From Bacteroidales bacterium (GTDB taxonomy: Bacteria; Bacteroidota; Bacteroidia; Bacteroidales; Marinilabiliaceae), in NCBI GenBank assembly GCA_900766825.1, contig CAAFWU010000017.1, forward strand, positions 36,928 to 100,927: 64,000 nt of DNA, read 5' to 3'. Position 1 is the first letter of the stretch, and each line of letters opens with the position of its first letter. Below the pieces are notes generated by a model that was not told the DNA's origin, searched no databases, and was given only the letters and a program-made list of their open reading frames with translations. This document shows, in pieces, positions 62,101 to 64,000 of the stretch. Both the position numbers and the translations under genes were made by a program.

Positions 62101-64000
62101 AACGGCTGTACCTACACAGGCAACCCCGCTTCGGTTGTTGTGCCCATCTACGACCTTGTCAACCTGACCGTAGACAGCTACGTGATGGACGACTCCGAGA
62201 ATGGTAAGGCAACTGCCAAAATCTCCGTATTCGGTGGCGTGGTATCGGCAGGCGGCTACACCTACGAGGTTACCCTCAGCGGTGCCAACAGCGGCACAGC
62301 CAAGAACTTGCACATTAACACCAACGGCACTCTGCCCAATGGCGTCACCTACGATGCCACCACAAAGACCGTGGGCATTGAGTTCACTGGCTTGCCAGCC
62401 GACACCTATACCGTATCGGTTCGTGACGCCAACGCAGCCAGCAACACTTGCTCGGCATCTGAGCAGTTTACCCTCAATAAGTTGGCTGTGACCAGCGAGG
62501 TTATGAACCCCGATTGCTCGAGCCTCATGAATGGCTCTATATCTGTTACCGTTTCGGGTGTCAACGGCTTCGTCAACTACGAATGGTACGAGGAACTTGC
62601 CGCTGGCGACCAGAAGATTGCTACTGGCACTTCGCTCATCACTGGTCTTGACAAGGGTTCTTACTACTTGGTAGTAACCGACGTTGAGTCTGCAGGCTCC
62701 GCTGCTTCGGCTCCTCATAAGACCAACTCGCTCAAGATCCCATTCAAGTTGGGCTACAAGCGAACCCTCATCATTGTGCCTTCTGTAATCAACGAGCCTT
62801 GCTATGGTTCCAACAACGGTTCTATCAGCATAGTTGTTCAGGGTGCCGATGAGACCAAGAGCCTATCCTATAAGTGGATTGGTCCCTACGGCTACACATC
62901 CGATGAGCAGAACATCAGTGGTCTGCGTCCTGGTTCCTACACCATTGTGGTAACTGATGAGGATGGTTGCCAAGTATCTGAGACCGACAACTGCTTCGTT
63001 GACGCTGCTTCGCAGATCACCTTCAACCTCACCAGCAGCATTGTCGACTGTCAGGACTACAGCCGAACCATCAGTTTCGTAGACACCGATCCTACCAATA
63101 GCCCCGACGCCACAACCGACTACATCAGTGGTGGTACGGCTCCCTACACCTACCGTTGGTCTGGCGCATCGGTTGTAAGCACCTTCGGCAATGCCGCTGA
63201 AACCGACCTTGCTAAGCGCTTTACAACCAACACCCTTAGTGCTGGTGGTCTCTACTCACTCACCGTAACCGATGCCAATGGTTGTGAGATGACTAAGACC
63301 ATCACCTTGCCCGACGACATCACCGTCGACACCGACGTTACCGATGTCAACTGCCATGGTGGTTCCGATGGCGCCATTGCCATTGCCGTTTCGGGTGTTA
63401 CCAACCCAACATATCAGTGGTACGAACTCGTGGGTGGTGCCTATACCGCCATCGACAAGACTGTTAACCCATCGGCTGAGACAAGCAAACTCTCTAACAT
63501 CAAGGCAGGCACCTATGCTGTGGATGTTACTCGACCCAACGATGTGAGCGCTTGCACCAAACGCTTCAGCAACATTGTGGTTAACGAGCCCGTTAGCGAG
63601 CTCCGCACTTGGGTATACAAGACCGACGCCACGGGTTGCGACAACAGCAACAACGGTGCCGTGCATGTGGTAACTCAGGATGGCACAGCACCCTACACCT
63701 TCACTCTCTATGGCGGTGCCGAGCCCGTATCCGTAACTTCGCAGAGCGGCGACTATTGGTTCAACGACCTCAGCGGACTTTCGGAACAAGAGGGTAGTGT
63801 GGCCTACCAAGTTGAGGTTCACGATGCCAATGGCTGTCAGTCTGGTTTCGTGGCCACAGCAAGCAACGACCCCGATGCCGACGGCATTGTTTACCTCTAC
63901 CGTCCCGAGACCCTCGACCTACAGCTCGGTGCCTATGGCATGGACTACACCGATGTTCTCAACCCTGTGGGCTCTGTTGAGTTCTCCATAAAGGGCGGTA
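41197..64000 (+). CDS. Giant SprB-like repeat adhesin, 5' part
   Basis: One frame stays open from the ATG at 41197 to the window edge: at least 7,601 codons with no stop. A signal peptide starts at the internal ATG 41527, so the frame may begin there; the 110 codons before it are open and look coding. After the signal comes a Pro/Ala-rich stretch, then until about 48,780 a series of diverse Ig/PKD-like modules with paired Cys (FCEGDVAYLSASS, CEDSDPVTLT). From there on, SprB-type repeats of about 80-105 residues follow one after another: V.CNG..DG.I.V...GG..PYTY.W, then L..G.YTVTVTD..GC. SprB is a T9SS-secreted surface adhesin of gliding Flavobacterium. By analogy this is a cell-surface filament or adhesin; the C-terminal sorting signal and true length lie beyond the window. 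Confidence 0.9.
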   Translation, partial: MENNSYSKPNGNRVPLLELEVCDALGRAPRCGVRTSSLKESKELATSAICSSDECKVSVKIGEEDIESVNKSEQKARLLVKSTNNLCQSHHTVGANRTVMTSRNFSKVQNMKLSVSSLWRSLCTAVAAIVVSVPSISAFDAVPNLGAYQAPYAEPMAAPAPPVKAGCSGIYITESVVADVANICEVYVNGVSVLDQIANGSITISNSKGSFTVNTSSIRNGIVTITAPNHRIYPAQYEAFSELLSDDHKKQTLVALSGYSGSLPITFTLGVDPCQECPAAGEMSKHNVIANGDYGCADDQTTYLETSGSYKGATYSVYKKDASGNFTIQYQFKTVSGSSAYEVVAATDGEHLRFFIPDEGEYRIKASCNGTEEWLSGIYTVKGYSDWTTIGNLSYCTTDLAGKVLKIQNSEYKVKYTLYRNGVIYQNGNYNVTGVTNNGTDEIDISTITQPGRYTVVAQREGCTQTKTVGGQLVITNGATRNLVSTPVTATSGGATCASNSYIIGIDSYAAGVTYTLVYTDKNGSSVNVESYTPLKDGKSYQFKTPADKEGAYTISTNLACEIVNGEQEVTSPLAADVSLSVTNDGCMYTFSIDGLTDPNYVYNLYVEGETTSGGKQVIRGTKQGTGAKINFDPVKAIDKTVTFKAYAVPKDAAVGDNSCRVEVKGAVTVPGIPKSPIPNKSSYYFCGTAGADVDVTLADDVTADCILYQGNTQVQIQSVKIDAKTIRFSGVPAGDYTIVAKNIDGCVSDPSQRITVKGVQNNPELSHNIPANFCMSSDGNKHYTVTIVYADAPLNNATAYKFKVHIVPITAGKEFVVDSTDPLVSQVNSYTYKFDFVPEDYELTQGEVQIFIETTPPGQTELVCGSEVEKFEIQPQPEKPSGSITADQATDIFCEGDVAYLSASSAGASVSGKTWYYVYADNFVSGVSTPVKILKDNTEIYEFTVKIPDNANPANYDANGNYHRKYFIVAQDASQLGCNSDPWEYDMVIRPNNTTLRIDQSDPRWSLCEDSDPVTLTSYFYPGDGDFYIVGADSREELLILEKVNGSVVFDPKVFTPDGIKDTYNNGYDATFTPSIQQDANSVTYTIRYRQPWCPNTFYVDGKMTVNKKRDIGEYGIYADDCYCTNDLITVSGYPNTVLNEYGYARLLCEGILEKDQPEDDGLEYSYTFSPVLRYRGNSNGKTIEFTFEYKDGATGCIYTVKKQSVLYQPVADEIYFTIGGVPEGKNFQGGYSEDYFCPDDKVEHELTPYVYQYQVYDDGASKLSYQSATNASNIVNYFAPDNRDYGASSVDVTTLPTIYQTNGKWQDGSSSLISAGGKVTFQPEWAATPTIFTLKTGTPDGLKVKVSAELVVTDAGGTLTATQSFSVTCYSYYQFVDATATSEYISSVDVNPAILQKYDAYEYKISVPLTDYTDPDGTSYYYYFNAAPYIKVKLDDGTVVDSGSGYDEKKIQYYFLDVSEIGNGNEGLIHLHVDNGSKCRNNQNDQCRADTERPVRVKRTLEHNMQSSYCAYDKTEVRVILNYPSKPIIGETTVADAIANGQIMGNLTSTVYNYDYEGVSGVSTITVQKIVDADGNAMTGTIHTFTVSSTEGSAKPIISYDDNGIGSVSFDFTDDGTQPVSFTWNPETGAQGAGKYHFVWTFVSGSKGECTMTKEWDVFLVNRSDPFAIWHGKSWSNASTGEIATYPTTWADVEKTPDGSVQKAVNEKSWFDGDPLTIKTDRTPAISLCWKSKYEDGDSESSNVISFMPTQLIGTEVPGTFWIQELKDENGVDRDYPKTEPVGGLLKDPINHMWKVCSENYPGSQYISDYAIYTNTLDPEVSDYRILYYVGCGEPFSRRIKVDNGSSVTVAVDNESNGYVCTSGTETDTELGITRAVENPYAVVHAKGTAVKNGKFSTGAQIAGLLYDPVADSLATVAAGGNWNNTQASVPAVLRGIAKTFDNVGQVAYLDFEKYRAEVKGVDKYGLTIYYEYTAGNGGCVYRASEYVTLVDFADVTFSVSNNNGSSIEKRLFCSNDVEDYALATTHPKIRDSQYVPGDGWFEITMQGASSGKSFGLYFQANGSTDKVKVSDADITKYIYNDNQGTFYFRPGELSPGIYTINYIFKSDAQTYGGCFKSQYKQYFVAPSHEYDREESVYYCPKYVSDGNDGYKAGTLQDNWTNNPYVDGDYDVLTSKLAFNKQNLSQKDFGYYDFRIEHATDQTISYQLNITSAKDANGIFNDPTIQLSVDNDTANKIVQTAIPQDGYVVKAKLPITYYLSADGAKLYVKTISGGELTGRHQEASGKLDTKGLQSPVTDNSCEVVVAKYWPLVQPTVTMDFQVDKTCINGGTDDHSGKVTLTAIHKNGADIVPAANGEFSYQWYYYVKATDATNTVNGEISGTSPAQSNPMAGTSFFYEKAAEGYYILKIKDNATGCFFNSAAQHVEANQPVDFVVDVRENYACDAQSDMGIAAISFPAGTTAPTDYTVFWRKGSGEKLPVSSSIITNLVPGVYSAEVFPGSDTTSCSNKVEFTILALPQFTASSAETAVSCKGMSDGTAAVDFTHAKDVAAFKDPASNTVNYANYVAFDDNVMFLVADESDVVTTTAAGWKKATDYATEKEFVIASLGLKTTVKFTANSAAASTDVDGQPLQTDKFDIKGLKAGNYTVWFKYGNYDACLYHYDFTITEPADDIEIIRTSEEDVTCNGAKDGAIEVTAMQGGKALDYGDLAKSYDYKLVDSKGVAQTAVSATMPYRFVNLVPGTYTLTVSDEPMKQAGQQACVVSKNIVIYEPGIVTLSTPVFDPCAKTVSGKLSGHWNSLPSADNFRKHAVTLEASLWNDKGQMVGDWTTVTSADPDYTFGVDISTITVPVHFTIQWRATWENDGQYTVNGKPATYQCSGSEIVTISPYIQASVVDYTSFLCSDNSMEKNLNQSVATITAEGIYGGGTSHYYKLYRVESVETSPGSNVYDDVLTLVTSGGTAKETVGADGKSTHRFTIPSASKGSNAGRYVIRVYNGADDTGCYAETQVVTITQPQDIEVTAKSITPDNGTNSGAIEINPIEGGTPAYQWYWTETAKLGDLDITDVTTYLSSNGHAQGLIVRDDIGKRLASKSFSITVIDNNECWFNEPFIVPGNEMSVDTTITHNTCHGDANGVIALLITGKTDGSSAPYSIYLDGTLVADNVLPADPTKANAKYEITGLTAGTYKVSVRDNNNVTVDINNVQIVDLSTLITGTVVSNLCAPGTGEITAEISGGAIRGGNANYHYYVYKDSDGGAYASGILTAPASTIELKNLSDGVYRIVVYDFYSVDQDPTTANTCFVEFAPVTLTQFGLNLEVVQPQCATGDKGSIEVSTINAIGKLNYDWTDPNGFTSSISKIEDLEPGDYEVVVTDDARTADLTGGECKFTASKELKYVKNIEPASPLADVITLETCSGDGNSIEPLIQFEGFEDYTQVVLDENNNVVYEADGITPKLETITADQQMRQTIFTWTGPNGFVRTVKVARNSGKTGEYYLETIKLPTEVEYDGNGKPLNTKKLTYTLTAKSGKCEFSYDVTVEGIMPIYFKLSVNDMCDATARTVSVKDFTYAASAANYSFVWSGDSIPAGFTFNTTTLESSVLPYGGKVLLKVISNANSDCVAKDSLYLTSTTQIETVKVEPVACLGGNTGYIEVDAQPVYTVKDNEFTYSYTYKWFYNASTDETTEPTTFSALPSTAESPNAKPYTVTGPTGWYEVIVTTDYKDAAGNTHNCQSSKAIFLPTKAIEVKISKTDILTCDAGATTGSISVRPKGGTAPYLVEVKVAGATGDPALYKMSGVAEDALAEFTTIPAGDYTIEITDNNGSGCKYAGVQDGLGNWDYNVTINQTEQIAIEPVSVSLSESGVTGKIELTVTGGKPVATDTYDYRVRIQNTTNGQSETRTIKGVSATKGNIVLDKLAMGVYTIDVIDANPLSSATTCTQTLESIGLASTVKVSDPSCSTSNDGQIVVTTNGKHGKIFYTVVKDGTIVFDNRTGFTAVETIKAATHDDGTSTTATFSELEPGKYVINIYDDYIDSDLTKATLSLSEIILSYQKALSVTEASHIDATCYGNSDGQITLTVTSSGITASSLKYDWKSIRGAAEAAFTPSRNGQVFTGFPAGEYTVTVTDGSNEACYAELPTTIEIKEDPEIDFSIAADDACDSDRKIEVKLNNQDLLDAMTAAGNQYKLQWSGTGRTANAGFSYTANSSYTDLADVFGYAENIPNGGLFRLTISNGANGCSAYQEVSLYDELSAVVNPSDITPIDQSHKGEVTVTPKGGDGTYVYTLYKYNTSGNYTDADIYVDDQGVRKENQASATFANIEAGKYVIKVTSNGCDAFSNQFEIAQYTGLTVTASATLVSCTGASDATLEAFPQGGNKPYKYQWAKMNESNNYVDIAGATGSKLANQSSGSYRVTVTDNTGATGGATVTVAEPVSNEFKIQVYDDIDCNGENGALQIVFNDKDLRNALDGDHLTTNVNAYDDATKMYEHQHAWYWDEALQQLTVWYVKNGVADTRTMEIKWVGSFVDNDKDQPILREGLVSGDYSISVTMVSGTVRNCYTSQSINFVKPLSVSVDSEASQCLGQESGSIVVNVTGGSGNYTFQWEDLGTVWSGINTRANLEGGKTYKFRVRDSRISSASNTVVGTCYYPSETEWHEVYIDYNYKFNVDVIATDVTCFEAQNGTVSVSVTGGSGDYSYKWSGAGDGLITAGSTISNQTGLAAGTYRVTVTDIGKDATGKAMGCQVSKDVTVSGPDAEMTVTEEHTDAKCYTSDDGTISLSVQGGTKAGTGYYYYKYNNQTWPADMTTWTQIVAASVTPVKIQYDNGGTLQDEWPAAAYLITVRDANGCEKTVDIKIAQPNPITFSYTTTNVTIKNGANGTISIADVAGGTPAYTLEWADTYNGNPADFFPEGSYTDQYTRRNLKAGQYYARVKDSNGCVSDVKVITVSENGALDIEVPEADVKHVDCYGESNGEIVVRVINGQAPYDIYVDDILKVSQFRGGSDVLLTGYPVGQYVIRVVDAAGAYKVSDPVEVKYKGDNVTGPLDFDYTVTYPAGQTAVCYGTKTATIQFSNVTGGSLNADGKYSKYTVAPGAVSVTNFEDNAKVYSSYSQTQGAGTYEFGVGNYVITITDNNGCQVQKTVEVMGMDDITIDNIVVRDVKCNGANDGAITYTVAGGNGVYSFDWKKKGTGDAYDQNVLDMNGQILNNVQNVSYINGGDYRVTVTSGGCSKNFFFTVTEPANALKVTLEPTNPSCYGLADGQIIANVDGGTAPYTYVWRNAEGTLLGSKTNLQTGLADGTYSVTVTDANGCTSGAVSKTLIQPKTYYLAILEDISCDGTHAKLGILSDPKNKTSVIDPLGTLGYNVTWSGANLTSDQINSGKDRGTLTLDGTVERPVNGTVTMTMKKTGACDITGEVTLVKPLTATFVKEDPTCDGVNNGTITLKVSGGSGKYNYHWCQYVDDDPANGKVAGSAVSGLAMRSGLAKGSYFFTVEDLVARDIDGDGVEDATCLTTETKVDLVSANGFDVKEEHKDVTCFSEQNGLISINVLNGSGDYSFVWSGTGSGIVNNTNVQSGLSAGVYTVVVRDRQWGCTSKKAVTINGPTADLVVRAQVEQNVTCNGGTDGKFVISITGGVAPYYYSIDNANVPTIPAGSTGSNEISQAEAASVTFSSEADGHGFDGKAGRHLVYVQDANGCLSIVEVNVTEPEPVEFTYEAVNPTTNGGKDGKITITGITGGNAPYTINWEKDNGSGTFDDITGTTEGSTNVSGSTRILNGLGNNIYRITAVDANGCVSAQKIVVITDQGALDVDFDKTDALCYGANGQLTALIVNGTAPYDIYVNEVPYQTGFMGGAQIVVDRPAGDYTIRVTDAKGGSVTSEVLKINQPSNPLTFTVTETDVQCYGSNNGTLKVQVTGGTVMTDSAKRYEVVMANTGIHYSIDSTGIYNITGYAPGEYTLTATDANGCAVTKTATITEYPEITLSNDVTGVTCNGSSNASIDLTVHGGIGPFAFRWDKYTDATSNVVVDPAEYPGDIVEDPVNLAGGYYKVIVEDQGTSTDPALTCKVTSDIIYVPEPQEITITETLHTNVTCNGAADGKISVTVRGGTTPYTYAWATADGTALASTTNALNDLEPGIYMITVTDAHGCQKVEYYEITEPLAFETVLTAYPDCDGHNGKAEIRALGSSVAFDNSNVDYGGYNISWRGPNGTNTSASDQTTASNLTSGSYTVTMTKSQACTVTMSVAVPKVMNVTYDVKPQTCAGINDGEITLDVTGGSGNFSYMWSGTNVNNNNGGHQVKLQEGTYTVVVTDNETGCTHPATGSDALSIVVPSAYDFHVDAAVSDVSCFGNIDGAVSLTVVNGSGNYTFEWSGTGVGIVDGVEDQTALSKGSYTVVVTDNVLGCAATKSNLMVGSPDFALTAVTTAHSDILCADATTNDGSITIKISGGTPKLDNTGNYYSVSVNGGREHRVRPDAAGEYIFAYMGETATVPSLSAGDYHFDITDLGGCSATIDQAISKPNPIEVTYTVVSSSSKQYDGSGNLVSTADGEITINVTGGNPNKNGSPLYHVTWTSSTGATDVSGMNDMFHLTGLLPGEYTYTVCDWEVATTGCACTTDTIEVSDNGLFFTYTVKDNYCFDGNNGQIAITILNGAAPYSISLSGKTNKTLAGLDGRDIYYFNDLANDVYYATITDAAGVTVTKPIEVKNAGAELKINLVSSSIDCFGSATGEVQFEVSGGVQNAGANAYTVFLEGANKTMETTATNTSTADQCTFRNVPEGTYRLHVIDRNAGTLTCEAYSAEFTLTQSHLQITASHTDVSCANGTDGSLSVVASGVSNPTYAWSHFGTRAEAEAALAAQTVQSGAYTQAIVSDVAKGFYYVTVTDPNISDANGQCRLFSDIIEVVEPEALNLTFRATSVSSCDASVANGQIIARAEGGTAPYYFTLDGTQTVTSETGDYNFKNLLKGEHTLAVSDANGCTYTGNPASVVVPIYDLVNLTVDSYVMDDSENGKATAKISVFGGVVSAGGYTYEVTLSGANSGTAKNLHINTNGTLPNGVTYDATTKTVGIEFTGLPADTYTVSVRDANAASNTCSASEQFTLNKLAVTSEVMNPDCSSLMNGSISVTVSGVNGFVNYEWYEELAAGDQKIATGTSLITGLDKGSYYLVVTDVESAGSAASAPHKTNSLKIPFKLGYKRTLIIVPSVINEPCYGSNNGSISIVVQGADETKSLSYKWIGPYGYTSDEQNISGLRPGSYTIVVTDEDGCQVSETDNCFVDAASQITFNLTSSIVDCQDYSRTISFVDTDPTNSPDATTDYISGGTAPYTYRWSGASVVSTFGNAAETDLAKRFTTNTLSAGGLYSLTVTDANGCEMTKTITLPDDITVDTDVTDVNCHGGSDGAIAIAVSGVTNPTYQWYELVGGAYTAIDKTVNPSAETSKLSNIKAGTYAVDVTRPNDVSACTKRFSNIVVNEPVSELRTWVYKTDATGCDNSNNGAVHVVTQDGTAPYTFTLYGGAEPVSVTSQSGDYWFNDLSGLSEQEGSVAYQVEVHDANGCQSGFVATASNDPDADGIVYLYRPETLDLQLGAYGMDYTDVLNPVGSVEFSIKGG
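41527..41610 (+). other. Signal peptide of the giant adhesin
   Basis: MKLSVSSLWRSL then a hydrophobic core (CTAVAAIVVSVPS) and the likely signal peptidase site after ISA, with FDAVPN as the mature start. It is preceded in frame by 110 codons from 41197. No convincing ribosome-binding site distinguishes the two starts. Confidence 0.75.
48781..64000 (+). repeat. SprB-type protein repeats, about 40 copies
   Basis: The repeat head Cys-x-Gly-x-x-x-Asp/Asn-Gly recurs, for example near 49255, 53385, 56665, 56940, 58040, 58880, 59450, 59690, 59960, 60217, 60469, 61085, 61340, 61630, 62795 and 63350. Measured distances between neighbouring head cysteines in the 59.4-60.5 kb part are 80, 89, 86 and 84 residues. 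Each full repeat ends with T-V-T-D-x-N-G-C or close to it, so most units carry two cysteines. Copies differ widely at DNA level; I saw no near-identical tandem blocks, so the array is old or diversifying, not recently expanded. Confidence 0.85.

Noticed and set aside
48781..64000. Possible CRISPR array or DNA satellite
   Set aside because: The periodicity is at protein level with an intact frame; there are no short identical DNA repeats with spacers.

Overview
The window comes from a member of the Bacteroidales (phylum Bacteroidota); the sequence does not settle the genus. The evidence is a hybrid two-component regulator of the Bacteroides type, a four-gene glycogen cluster typical of the group, the type IX secretion (T9SS) translocon gene sprA next to ruvA, a glutaminyl cyclase of the Bacteroidota type, SprB-type surface repeats, and promoter-like TAnnTTTG elements. 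The chromosomal backbone is moderately GC-rich. One island is visibly AT-rich.

Layout. 1-2,585: the 3' end of tsaE, an alanine dehydrogenase gene and a small exported protein of unknown role. 3,120-10,687: a same-strand glycogen cluster (debranching enzyme, GT4 synthase-like enzyme, GH57 enzyme, GT35 phosphorylase) closed by a strong terminator. 11,016-12,650: a remnant of a COG2865-type regulator converging on a glutaminyl cyclase-like lipoprotein. 12,891-17,282: a 1,463-residue hybrid sensor/regulator. 17,376-21,242: the helicase gene hrpB and a membrane-anchored AraC-type regulator, both on the minus strand. 21,444-24,083: alaS.

24,150-28,665 is an AT-rich accessory island, all on the minus strand. 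It holds an Rpn/PDDEXK_2 nuclease, a tightly packed operon (DUF4417 protein, a small polar protein, a small acidic protein), and an overlapping pair made of an ImmA/IrrE protease that has lost its N-terminal DNA-binding domain and a PIN-like protein. The island ends exactly at the hairpin that follows sprA.

28,731-39,473 (minus strand) reads, in transcription order, M23 peptidase lipoprotein, thiL, ruvA, sprA. From 40,004 onward on the plus strand come dprA and, 23 bases later, a single reading frame that stays open for 22.8 kb to the window edge. It encodes at least 7,601 residues of a secreted adhesin. The first third after the signal peptide consists of diverse Ig/PKD-like, Cys-containing modules. 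From about 48,780 it consists of about 40 divergent SprB-type repeats. This protein is the main point of interest. SprA, encoded about 5 kb from it, is the outer-membrane channel through which such T9SS cargo would be expected to pass. The C-terminal sorting domain that would prove this lies outside the window. No tRNA, rRNA, CRISPR array or insertion sequence was recognised.
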